In this document: piece after piece, positions 33,643-41,713 of the stretch | Layout of the letters: each line of letters begins with the position of its first letter | How positions within the stretch are numbered: the first letter of the stretch is position 1 | Virus record (IMG/VR): IMGVR_UViG_3300037258_001196 | Location: 1 to 41,878 of that record | Reading direction: 5' to 3' (one strand) | DNA length: 41,878 nt | Source of the DNA: a virus | Translations under genes and position numbers: made by a program | Notes under the pieces: model-generated | Databases searched by the model: none | Seen by the model: only the letters and a program-made list of their open reading frames with translations | What the model was told of the DNA's origin: nothing

Positions 33643-34710
33643 CTACAAATTCAAAATATCCGCATCGCTCATCCTGTTGTAATCAATATCCCGCGGTGAC
33701 CTTGCCTTCTGCGCATCGACGCCACCACGCGTGCCTGCAATGTCCACCCGGCTCTCCGCTGAACGTTGCTTCGCCAGCCGGTCCTGATTAGCTGCCAGAA
33801 TCGTCGAGGTCCACTCGTTCAGCACCCGCTTCGCCACGCTAGGCAGGGTCTGCCTCGCTCGGCCTACGATCAGCGACACCACCGCGCTGTGATGCCCTGC
33901 GTCGAACCTTCCCGATCGCACTGCGCTCCGCACGTGCTTCACAAAATCCGGATTAGTCTGCAGCGTCTTGTCCAATTCGCGATAAATCTCGCCGACAACT
34001 CTTTCTCTCGCCGCTCGCGGCGCATCCTGCGGCAGCACGCGCTCAACCTGCGCCTCGATCGCATGGATCACGCCTCGCACCGCTTCCGCATTCGCGGCCT
34101 GCACAAAATGCTCCCCCGCGTTTGTCGCCCCCGTAGCTTGCCGCGAGTCAGCCTCAACGCGCCCTGCCCGATTTTCGGTCCGCTCGCCAGTGTTCCCATC
34201 AGCTGCCCCAGCACTCATCGCCTTCGCCAACGAAGCAAATGCTTCCGGATCGAGTTTCGCGACCATCCTCGCCAATTCCGCGTGGTCCTCCCCGCGCTTC
34301 GAGAAGAACAGAGCATCCATCGCGCGCACGTCCGCGATCGTTTTCGTCGCCGCCTTGGCCTCTTCCGGCGTCGCAAACGCTTCCCGATACGCTTGTGCCT
34401 CGTCCCACGCCCGTTTCAGGTCAGGATTCGCCTCAAACATTTCCCGATACTCGTCGGTCGACGCCGCATCATCCGCATCTCGTCCCTCACTCGCATCTAG
34501 GACTTGGTCGAGCACGCCCGGTGCATCCTCTCCCGACTCGCTCCCGCCGTCATCCGTCGGTCCCCTCCGCCGCGTCCGATCGCCCAGCCCCAAAATCTCG
34601 TCGTCGCTTAACCACCGGCGCGCCTCGCGTGCCGGCTTCGCCGTGGTCACGGGCGCATGCGACACGTCCGCCACTGCCTGTGCCGTTTCCGCTGTCAAGA
34701 CACCTGCCAT
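33643..34710 (-). CDS. Phage scaffolding protein
   Basis: A 355-residue, charged, Ala/Glu/Asp/Arg-rich helical protein between portal and capsid, the usual place for a podovirus scaffold. The N-terminal third is acidic and low-complexity (DDGGSESGEDAPGVLD), the middle is strongly helical (EEAKAATKTIADVRAM; QVERVLPQDAPRAARERVV), and the C-terminus ends RDIDYNRMSDADILNL. A helical C-terminal tail that docks on the coat is typical of scaffolds. GGGAGGGGAG lies 2-3 nt before the ATG at 34708-34710; the GTG one codon upstream is less likely. Confidence 0.75.
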   Translation of the reverse strand: MAGVLTAETAQAVADVSHAPVTTAKPAREARRWLSDDEILGLGDRTRRRGPTDDGGSESGEDAPGVLDQVLDASEGRDADDAASTDEYREMFEANPDLKRAWDEAQAYREAFATPEEAKAATKTIADVRAMDALFFSKRGEDHAELARMVAKLDPEAFASLAKAMSAGAADGNTGERTENRAGRVEADSRQATGATNAGEHFVQAANAEAVRGVIHAIEAQVERVLPQDAPRAARERVVGEIYRELDKTLQTNPDFVKHVRSAVRSGRFDAGHHSAVVSLIVGRARQTLPSVAKRVLNEWTSTILAANQDRLAKQRSAESRVDIAGTRGGVDAQKARSPRDIDYNRMSDADILNL

Positions 34711-34934
34711 CACTCCCCTCCCTTAAACGCCGAAAATCGCTCAAAATAGGCCAAATAGCGTGAAAAGTGTGCCCAAAAGTCCCGCCATCCCGCAAAAGCG
34801 CGTGTTCAAAATTGATACCAACGTACTATTTCGCCTGCCGTTCCATATTGCCAAACTCTTCCTTACCAGCCGACCGATGCCGCGCCCGCCAGGGCCAACG
34901 CCTCGCTCGATTCGACTTACGAGGTCATAAATAA

Positions 34935-35777
34935 ATGGGGACTACAGTCACACCAGCCGCGATCGCCGCGGCCCAATCTTCCGCCGCAAGCTCGAACGCA
35001 TTCAAGGGATCCGAGCGTCGCCGTCGCCGCCGCGCCAAGATCAGCGCCCAGGTTCACGTCCGTTTCACCGCCTCAGGGTACGAGGAGATCTGCACGAGCA
35101 TGGACGTTTCTCGTGATGGTCTGCTCTTCGCCACCACGCGCTCGTCCTACTCCGCCGGTCAGGCCATCGAGGTCACATTTCCTTATTCCGCCTCGGCCGC
35201 CGCGCTTAACAAGCCCGAACCCGCGGAAGTTGTTCGCGTCACCGAACAATCCGCCGGCCGCTTCGCCATCGGCATTCAGTTCATCGCCGCGAAAAACGCA
35301 AGCGCGAATCGCTCCGTCGTAGCATCAACCGGAGCTTCTCAGTCTGCGTCGACCTCTTCGCAGCCCGTCGTCCTCGCCGTCGAGTCCGATCCGCGTTCGG
35401 CTGAAGTCATGCGCAACGTTCTGCAGCAAGACGGCTACAACGTAGTCATCGTCTCCACGGCCAACGAAGCGCTCGAATTCCTAAAGACCACAGTTCCCGC
35501 CGTATTCGTCGCCGAAGTCGAAGCCAAAGACATGTCCGGCCAGGACCTCTGCCTCATCGTCAAGCGCAACGACCGCCTTGCACGCGTGCCTGTCATCCTG
35601 TTGACTCGCTCTGCCCAGCCCGCCGACTATGCCGCGAGCCACCAACTCGGCGCCGTCGTCTGCATGGCGAAGCCTTTTAAGCCCGAACGGTTTTTGCATG
35701 TCGTTCGTCTCGTCGCTCCGCCACCGCAAAAACACGCTTACGCACGCTCGTCCAGCTCCGTCGAACGCGCCTACTAG
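34935..35777 (+). CDS. PilZ domain fused to a receiver-like domain with Asp-to-Glu change
   Basis: A 280-residue cytosolic protein on the strand opposite to the phage genes. Residues 25-120 are a PilZ c-di-GMP-binding domain: ERRRRRR (27-33) supplies the RxxxR motif and D57-V-S-R-D-G62 matches D/NxSxxG. Residues 144-262 are a CheY-like receiver: E150-S-D152 acidic pocket, T224, and K246-P-F, all in the right places. The phospho-acceptor position, eight residues before G202, is Glu194 rather than Asp, so it cannot be phosphorylated normally and may mimic the active state. GAGG precedes the ATG by about 10 nt. It diverges from the scaffold gene and shares its stop tetranucleotide with the portal gene. 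Confidence 0.85.
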   Translation: MGTTVTPAAIAAAQSSAASSNAFKGSERRRRRRAKISAQVHVRFTASGYEEICTSMDVSRDGLLFATTRSSYSAGQAIEVTFPYSASAAALNKPEPAEVVRVTEQSAGRFAIGIQFIAAKNASANRSVVASTGASQSASTSSQPVVLAVESDPRSAEVMRNVLQQDGYNVVIVSTANEALEFLKTTVPAVFVAEVEAKDMSGQDLCLIVKRNDRLARVPVILLTRSAQPADYAASHQLGAVVCMAKPFKPERFLHVVRLVAPPPQKHAYARSSSSVERAY

Positions 35778-38197
35778 TTAGGACGTAGCCGCACAGGCAT
35801 TTTCGCTTGCACAGACGGCGCCGCCAGCCCCGTCGTCTGTTCTTGTTGTTTCCGCAAATAGTCTCGATGGAACATCGCATGCGCCTTCACGTTCGCGTAC
35901 CCCGCCGGCGCTTCGATCTTCGCCACCTGCCCCGCGTCTGACGAGAACCACCGCATGCAAATCTCCAGCTCGACCGCATGATCGTCCGCAAACTCGTCCG
36001 GCAGGATGCTCGGTAGCATCACCTCGACCCCCGATCCGTCATCGCGCCGAATCACCGGCACTTCCGCCACGAGCTGCGCGATCTCGCGATACTGCTTCGT
36101 CCTCGACTCCTCATCCGGCACAACCAATTCCTCGAGCCCGATTAGCCGCTTCACCAGCGCCATATTTTCCGGATGTGCCAGCACGCTCTGGATCTGCGGA
36201 TCAGAATTCCCTAGCAGTTGCAACAGCACGGCGCGTTGTTGCGACCACAGCGTCGGATATTGCTCATCCGTCTCCGGATAGCTGAACAAGTTGCCTTTCA
36301 GATCCGCCAGCCGTATCCATTGCGACTCAAACGCTGATCCCGCTCCCAGCAGCGTCACCTCCACGTCCGTCGGCCGATTCCTTCGGAAGCAATCCACCGC
36401 CAGCAGCATCACGTCCGCGTGGAAGAATTTCATCCTTCTCCACACCAGCCCAATTCTGCCCATCGCCTGGTCGCGCGCCATCGCGTAGCCGGACGCCGTG
36501 TCGTTATTCGACATCGCGCCACCAAACAGCGCAGGAAACGCGCCAGTCAAAAATTGCGCGATCGGTCCCATCAAATTTGCGGAATGCTCTGCCAAATCAG
36601 GAGGTACTTCCGCCGGCGCCGGCTGGAAAAATCCTGCAGCCAACGACTGCCCTGCTTTCGCTCGCGCTGGATAATGTGACCCGGGCTCCGCCGTTTGGCT
36701 TTGCAGCGAATCGAAGTCCAGTACTTCGCTGTCCGCATAAATCGGCGGAATCCCGTACTCGTACGTCTCCATCTGCAAATTCGAAAGCGTGTTGAATCGT
36801 TCCTGCACGCTGATTAGCGAATCGCCCAACGCCGGCCGCCCGCTTGATCCGTCGCCCGGCAGCGCATGCAACACGCGCCAATGATCGTCCATGCTCTCGT
36901 TCCGCGCTTCGCAGTAAACATCGCCAGCAAACGCAACGTACGCGCCGTCCGGAAACAGTTTGAGTAATTCGTCGCGCAGCTCTTTGTCCTCCAGCGCAAA
37001 GAACGCCCACGGACGCAGCCACGTTCTTTGGAACGTGATTAAGTTGATGTTGTAATCGCCGCCTTCGGTCAGCGGTCCGCCTTGCGACTGCGCCAGTCGC
37101 GCGAGGCGTTCATACTCCTGCGCACCGGTTGCCACCGGCGGCCCAATCCTGTCCGCCGCATGTGGATACGCCGCGCGCAGTCTCGCCAGATGCACTTCCA
37201 TGTTCCACTGGATATACGGATACTCGTGCATCTCGTTCGCCCACGGTGGAGTCTTCAATTCCAGCCCGCCGACAATCGTGACCACCTCTTGCCCGTTCGG
37301 CACCCGAACGCGCGTCTCGCCGCCCGGGATAGTGATCGTCTCCACCGCCACAAAATCTTCTTCGGTCAGCAACGCGCCGCATCGCACGCAGCTCGCAAGC
37401 GTTGCCATGCCGCCATCGCCGTCAGCCTGGCTCACGGCTGCGTCTGCGTTCTGCGCTTTCGCTTTGCTGCGCCCCTGCGCCGGCGTTTCGCCGCCGCACT
37501 CCGGGCAAACGTACGTGTCCGCGCCGATCTTCACCTCGCGCGCGCCGATTTCCGATTCGGGATGGAACCCAAATCGCTGCCCATCCACCACGTAGCGCAC
37601 GTACGCGCCTACCTTGCCATCGGTCCACAGATGAAACGCCTCGTCGACAATCAAATTCCCCACACGATTATTCCGCTCGACGAGTTGCGATACTTCCGTC
37701 GCCGCCTTAGCCGCGGCCACATCCTCTTCCGCCTGCGCCGAAGTCGGGAAAAATCGCACACGCGGCACGTCCTGCGATAGCACCGAAACCAGCGACAATC
37801 CGAACGCCTGGTAAATATTCGTCACGAATTCGTAACGCGGCATCGAGTCCAGCGCGCTGTTGCCCAGCAGCTTCTGCTCAAACGGCAAATGCCAGTTCTG
37901 GTCCCGCTCGCTCCACCACAAATATTGCAGCCCGCGCCAGAATTGGTGCGCCTGCTTGATGCGCCGGATCTCCTGCCGTCGCGTCAATTCCGACTCGGTC
38001 GAATACTCAAACACGAGCCGTCGCAGCGCCTCCTGCAAACGGTCCGAGAGTCTCTCGTTATTTGGCCCGTACTCGTCGCGCTTTCCGCCCGTCGCTCGAC
38101 CGTGCGCCTCATCCTGCCGTGCCTTCGCCTCAACCGTCGGTGTTTCCATCGGCACGATCGCCGGGTCACCCTGCTGCATTTTCATTTGTGTGGACAT
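35774..38197 (-). CDS. Phage portal protein with an inserted zinc ribbon
   Basis: An 807-residue portal that would form the ring at one head vertex through which DNA enters and leaves. YSTESELTRRQEIRRIKQAHQFWRGLQ with FVTNIYQAFGLSLVSVLSQDVPRVRF gives the N-terminal stem/wing start. SLISVQERFNTLSNLQMETYEYGIPPIY and TASGYAMARDQAMGRIGLVWRRMKFFH are the crown/stem regions typical of podovirus portals. Residues 231-273 carry CPEC...CVRC, a four-Cys zinc ribbon split by a charged loop. The ATG at 38195-38197 has AGGACAGG upstream. Stop TAG overlaps the PilZ gene stop in CTAG (35774-35777). Confidence 0.88.
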   Translation of the reverse strand: MSTQMKMQQGDPAIVPMETPTVEAKARQDEAHGRATGGKRDEYGPNNERLSDRLQEALRRLVFEYSTESELTRRQEIRRIKQAHQFWRGLQYLWWSERDQNWHLPFEQKLLGNSALDSMPRYEFVTNIYQAFGLSLVSVLSQDVPRVRFFPTSAQAEEDVAAAKAATEVSQLVERNNRVGNLIVDEAFHLWTDGKVGAYVRYVVDGQRFGFHPESEIGAREVKIGADTYVCPECGGETPAQGRSKAKAQNADAAVSQADGDGGMATLASCVRCGALLTEEDFVAVETITIPGGETRVRVPNGQEVVTIVGGLELKTPPWANEMHEYPYIQWNMEVHLARLRAAYPHAADRIGPPVATGAQEYERLARLAQSQGGPLTEGGDYNINLITFQRTWLRPWAFFALEDKELRDELLKLFPDGAYVAFAGDVYCEARNESMDDHWRVLHALPGDGSSGRPALGDSLISVQERFNTLSNLQMETYEYGIPPIYADSEVLDFDSLQSQTAEPGSHYPARAKAGQSLAAGFFQPAPAEVPPDLAEHSANLMGPIAQFLTGAFPALFGGAMSNNDTASGYAMARDQAMGRIGLVWRRMKFFHADVMLLAVDCFRRNRPTDVEVTLLGAGSAFESQWIRLADLKGNLFSYPETDEQYPTLWSQQRAVLLQLLGNSDPQIQSVLAHPENMALVKRLIGLEELVVPDEESRTKQYREIAQLVAEVPVIRRDDGSGVEVMLPSILPDEFADDHAVELEICMRWFSSDAGQVAKIEAPAGYANVKAHAMFHRDYLRKQQEQTTGLAAPSVQAKMPVRLRPN

Positions 38198-38294
38198 CCT
38201 GTCCTCGCCTGAACTCAACATCGCTTCTGAATTTGCGTTGCTGGCGGTTCAAGTACTCGCCATTGATCTCGCATCACGCAAAAAGCAAACTTCT

Positions 38295-38456
38295 GTCATC
38301 CTGAGCGGGTTCCGCGAAGGACCCCTCTTGCTTTCCTTCAGCGTCGACATGCCTTGTGCAGCCACTAATTGCGCCCGCTCCTTGTTTTCTCCGCGCCCTC
38401 CCTCAGTGAACTCCGCGGCCTGCCCGCCGGCTGTTTGGCGGGCCCCTGCGGTGCGC
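38295..38456. repeat. Modular intergenic repeat copy 3 (core, linker, hairpin)
   Basis: The core GTCATCCTGAGCGGGTTCCG then CGAAGGACCCCTCTTG (38295-38330) is followed by a TTTTCTCCGCGCCC linker, hairpin GCCCGCC (38422-38428) / GGCGGGC (38437-38443), and CCCTGCGGTGCGCTT. The last segment is shared with copy 4. Confidence 0.75.
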
Positions 38457-38495
38457 TTCCTTTCTTGTCGCTCCCCGCCGCATCACAGTTCTCAC

Positions 38496-38816
38496 TCACA
38501 CCTGCCCAGGCTCCTTCTTCTTCGCCGACTCAATCTCCAATGCCCGATTCACCTGCTGCCACGACCGCTTTCTCACCGGCACCGCCGCCGTCGTGCCGGC
38601 CGCCTGTCCATTTGCTTTCGCCTGAGAACTCACCGCCGCCGTTGGCTCACTCGGCGTAACCACCGGAGGCACTCCCGCAATTCCCAGAATCGAATTCATC
38701 AGCGCGCGGTTCTCCGCTCGCAGCCGGCCCACTTCCGCTTCGAGCGCCCGTACGTACTTACTCGTCACCAGCCACTCCCAAAATTCCTTCATCCAAGTAA
38801 TTGGTTCGATTGCCAT
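38496..38816 (-). CDS. Small phage coiled-coil protein
   Basis: A 106-residue protein between terminase and portal genes. The N-terminal region is helical (TWMKEFWEWLVTSKYVRAL) and continues into a leucine-spaced coiled coil (EAEVGRLRAENRALMN). The C-terminal half is Ala/Thr-rich with a basic patch (PVRKRSWQQVNRALEIES). GGAAGGG precedes the ATG. The position suggests a head-assembly accessory; no family recognised. Confidence 0.65.
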   Translation of the reverse strand: MAIEPITWMKEFWEWLVTSKYVRALEAEVGRLRAENRALMNSILGIAGVPPVVTPSEPTAAVSSQAKANGQAAGTTAAVPVRKRSWQQVNRALEIESAKKKEPGQV

Positions 38817-38883
38817 GGAAAGAGGCCCTTCCTAGAAGTTAGAACTGCGGCTAAAGAAGTAAATCTGCAAACAGCAACGGTTT

Positions 38884-38910
38884 CGTAGCGGCCTGCCCGC
38901 CGTGGCGGGC
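38884..38910. repeat. CGTAGCGGC-led hairpin repeat
   Basis: TTTCGTAGCGGCCT leads into GCCCGCC-GT-GGCGGGC (38895-38910), a 7-bp stem with a 2-nt loop. The CGTAGCGGC leader also occurs at 33244 and 40764. Confidence 0.65.
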
Positions 38911-39027
38911 CACCGTCTTGCCCTTAAAAGTGAGGGTGCGTGCGATGTTTGCACGCGCCTCTCGGTGGGCGGTTTTGGGTTTCTGATCGTGCTAGATGTG
39001 TGCACGGGAATACAAAACCAAAATGAC

Positions 39028-39127
39028 GTCATCCTGCGCGAAGCGAAGGACCCCTCCGGCTTTCCGCTTTACGGTTTTCTCTGCGCCCGCCGTCTTGTTG
39101 GGCGGGCTTCTGCGGTGCGCTTGCCCT
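39028..39127. repeat. Modular intergenic repeat copy 4
   Basis: The core GTCATCCTGCGCGAAGCG then AAGGACCCCTCCGG (39028-39060) is followed by TTTTCTCTGCGCCC, hairpin GCCCGCC (39085-39091) / GGCGGGC (39101-39107), and TTCTGCGGTGCGCTT. The hairpin appears placed inside a CTCTGCGCC...CTGCGGTG segment that is continuous in copy 5. Confidence 0.75.
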
Positions 39128-39137
39128 TGCCGTTCGC

Positions 39138-40685
39138 TTACCGCCTTCTCCTGACAAACGGCACCGGCTTCACTTTGTTCGTCTCTTCCAACTGCGCTTT
39201 CATAGCCTGAATCGCTCGGACCGTCGGATCGCTCGACGTCACCCGCGCCGCCAACCTCTGCTCGAGCGGCGCATGTGCCAGGCTTTGCTTCACGCCGTAT
39301 CGCGACTTCAATCCATACCGCGCCGCGTCTGCCGCATCGTCGCCGTTCACTTTCAGCACATCCTCAATACGCCCCGGATCGCGTATCAGGCCCGGCAGCG
39401 TCCGTATCAGCTCCGCGCAATTGTCCGTGAGGACCCACTCGCCTGCGTCCAGCATCTGGTACATCAGCATCCAGCCGCCGATGCGATCGTCATCCGCTGG
39501 AATCGGCCTCGGCAATCCAGCCGCTGCGAACACATCGCCCATCTGTTCCGCGATCGACGCCTCATCCGTACGCCTAGCGAACGCATCCGGCGAAAGATAA
39601 ATCGCATCGATCCTCTCTCGGTCTCCGCCAAATTCGCTTCGCGCCACAATCTCGCGCGCCAATTCCCTTGGCGGCGTCCGGTGCGTCACGTATTCCCGGA
39701 ATGTCGCGATCTGGTGGCGTGCTGCATTCGAGCCTGCAGCTTCTTGGTACGCCGCCCCTCTCGGATCCGCGCCTGCACCATTTGCACAGCCTCCGAGGAT
39801 CGCCGTGTGCCAATAAACGGCCGCCGGATGTTCAAATCCCCAATCGAGGGAGATCCAACGTGGCCACCATTCTCGGAAGCCGATCGATTCGCGCCTGACG
39901 ACGTGCTGCCCAAAGTCGAATTTGTCGAAATATTGCCCGGCAAAGACATCCCAGTCTCCATCCAGAAACGCCCGCTTCAGATGCGTCGGCAGCGAGCGAA
40001 GTGTCTTAATGTAATTTTCGTCCGCGGCATAAATCGGATTGTCTTCCACGCGCGCCGCGATGAATTCGTATTCGTTCAGATCGTACTCCTCGGCGGACTC
40101 CATGCCCGCCGCCGGCTTTTTGTCGATCCACAGCGATTTCACCCACGCGTGCCCGATATTCCCCGGATTCGTCGCGCCTGCCATGCACGGAAACGCATCC
40201 GCCACAGGACACCGGTTCCGGCTCGTCAGAAACTGCCACTGCCGCAGCGTAAAAAGCGTCAGCTCATCAATCCCGATGAAAAGAAACTCTCCGCCCTGAT
40301 ACTGGTAGACGTCATTTTCCGACTGGCAATACCCGAATCTCGTCGTCGATCCATTCCACCACTCCACCACATGCTTCGAATCGTTGAAGCTGCGATAGAG
40401 CTCCTTGGGAATATCGCGCCGGAAATAAAGCAACAGCGATTGTTCAAGCTCGGGAAACGTTCTCCGCAGCAGCAGCGTGTTCGCGCCGTAATGTTCATTC
40501 GCCTGGAGCACCGCTTCCATCAGCAGCGCTTTTGATTTCCCCGGCCCCGCCGCCCCGCCAAACAATCGGTATTTCGCACCCGATTCGTGAAACTGCCTCT
40601 GCTTCGGAAACGGTTCATAAGCCAGCTGTATCCCGCCCGCTCCCTCTTCCACCCACCGCTCGACCCCGCTTCTAACTCTCGTCAT
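39138..40685 (-). CDS. terL: Phage terminase large subunit
   Basis: A 515-residue packaging motor and nuclease. The Walker A motif GGAAGPGKS (43-51) and the Walker B strand FLFIGIDEL (about 134-142, catalytic D140-E141) form the ATPase. ATNPGN (about 171-176) is coupling motif III. The nuclease begins SLDWGF (D281), with further acidic residues in AIYLSPDAF and NGDDAADAARY. It would cut and pump phage DNA into the prohead through the portal encoded two genes downstream. GGAG stands about 11 nt before the ATG. No small terminase is seen upstream inside the window; it may be beyond the right edge or unrecognised. Confidence 0.93.
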   Translation of the reverse strand: MTRVRSGVERWVEEGAGGIQLAYEPFPKQRQFHESGAKYRLFGGAAGPGKSKALLMEAVLQANEHYGANTLLLRRTFPELEQSLLLYFRRDIPKELYRSFNDSKHVVEWWNGSTTRFGYCQSENDVYQYQGGEFLFIGIDELTLFTLRQWQFLTSRNRCPVADAFPCMAGATNPGNIGHAWVKSLWIDKKPAAGMESAEEYDLNEYEFIAARVEDNPIYAADENYIKTLRSLPTHLKRAFLDGDWDVFAGQYFDKFDFGQHVVRRESIGFREWWPRWISLDWGFEHPAAVYWHTAILGGCANGAGADPRGAAYQEAAGSNAARHQIATFREYVTHRTPPRELAREIVARSEFGGDRERIDAIYLSPDAFARRTDEASIAEQMGDVFAAAGLPRPIPADDDRIGGWMLMYQMLDAGEWVLTDNCAELIRTLPGLIRDPGRIEDVLKVNGDDAADAARYGLKSRYGVKQSLAHAPLEQRLAARVTSSDPTVRAIQAMKAQLEETNKVKPVPFVRRRR

Positions 40686-40763
40686 ACAGTGCCGCGCTCC
40701 GATGGAATAGCCGGGCAGATCGTTCAGTTAGGATGTTCAGTCGTCAACTTGGGCCGCCGATTT

Positions 40764-40790
40764 CGTAGCGGCGCCCTCGCCTTGCAGGGC
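40764..40790. repeat. CGTAGCGGC-led hairpin repeat, second type
   Basis: TTTCGTAGCGGC is followed by GCCCT-CGCCTTGC-AGGGC, a 5-bp stem. It shares its leader with the repeat at 38884. The surrounding gap (40686-41212) has no gene that I can support. Confidence 0.55.
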
Positions 40791-41098
40791 AGCAGCCTTT
40801 GGTTTTGGTTTTGGGTTTGCGTTTCGTAACGTCTTGTCTTCGGCAGGAAGGCCATCCTAGAGTGCAAATACTTCGATTAGCGCAGTGCCGTGCCTTCAAA
40901 TCCTCGCTGCGCCTGCACCCTATTGCTGGCGGGCTCTTACGACCTCCACCAGTGCCACGAGAAAACCCGTGACTGGATGGACAGACACGGTCGCGTCTCG
41001 GCACTCATACCGGCCGGGCCATCTCTCGGTCGGCCACCCCGAATTCATTTTGTCATCAGGGCGTCCCGCGTTTGTTTTTTGTCTTTAAGGTTTACTTC

Positions 41099-41192
41099 GT
41101 CATCCTGAGGCCCGCTTTTGGCCGAAGGACCCCTCTTGTTTTTAGCTTCGTTTTTTGGCGGCTTCTCGCTGCGGCTCTGCGCCTCCGCGGTG
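41099..41192. repeat. Modular intergenic repeat copy 5
   Basis: The core GTCATCCTGAG-GCCCGCTTTTGGCC-GAAGGACCCCTCTTG (41099-41138) carries an inner palindrome in place of CGAAGC. It is followed by CTCTGCGCCTCCGCGGTG (41175-41192), the uninterrupted form of the segment that carries a hairpin in copies 3 and 4. Confidence 0.7.
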
Positions 41193-41212
41193 CCATCGGC
41201 TTTGCTGTGGCC

Positions 41213-41584
41213 TCAGAACACTCTATGCCGCAGCAGAGGATGCACGCGCGCAACAGCTTCCGCCGCTTCAAACGTCGATGCTCCGCTCGTCACGCCGTGA
41301 GCAGCAAGCGCCGCCTGCGCCGCAGCCGAAATCGGTTTTTGCGACAGTGGATGCGGCAAAGCCTCGAACGACTCATCGTCCTCGAGACCAGCGTGTGTCC
41401 CTTCATCCGCCTCGATAAGCACCAGAATTTGAGTCGACTCGTCCACGTCAGGCCGAGCGCCCGCGCTTTCTTGTCGCTGAGCGTCCCCAGGGGCTCCAAG
41501 AAGAAGCCAATGCGAATTCGCAAACGATCCCGCGCGCCTCTTCCAGTCCCCAACCGTCGTAATGTAATAGCCTTTGCCTGTCAT
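41213..41584 (-). CDS. Phage hypothetical protein upstream of terminase
   Basis: A 123-residue protein that I do not recognise. It starts TGKGYYITTVGDWKRRAGSF, has an acidic middle (VLIEADEGTHAGLEDDESFE) and a helical Ala-rich C-terminus (SAAAQAALAAHGVT). Its ATG overlaps the TGA of a 12-codon reading frame (ATGA at the junction) and AAAGGCGA lies upstream. No helix-turn-helix is apparent, so a small-terminase role is not supported. Confidence 0.6.
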   Translation of the reverse strand: MTGKGYYITTVGDWKRRAGSFANSHWLLLGAPGDAQRQESAGARPDVDESTQILVLIEADEGTHAGLEDDESFEALPHPLSQKPISAAAQAALAAHGVTSGASTFEAAEAVARVHPLLRHRVF

Positions 41585-41713
41585 CGAATCGCCTTTGCCG
41601 CTGGAATCGTCAGTCTCATGCGCTGATGCTCATCCTTTGAAGAGGTGGGAGACGCCTTTGACTTCATCCTTCACCTCCTCAACCTCCTTTGCTTCCTTTG
41701 CCTCCCCGACGTC

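Noticed and set aside
37860-38888. 342-codon plus-strand open frame over the portal 5' end and the following gap
   Set aside because: It runs through the portal gene and an intergenic repeat (its translation includes VILSGFREGPLL from the repeat core) and has a Ser/Pro/Arg-rich random composition.
39273-40535. 420-codon plus-strand open frame opposite the terminase gene
   Set aside because: The terminase frame has Walker A, Walker B and nuclease motifs; the opposite frame is Arg/His-rich with no recognisable domain, as expected of antisense frames in GC-rich DNA.
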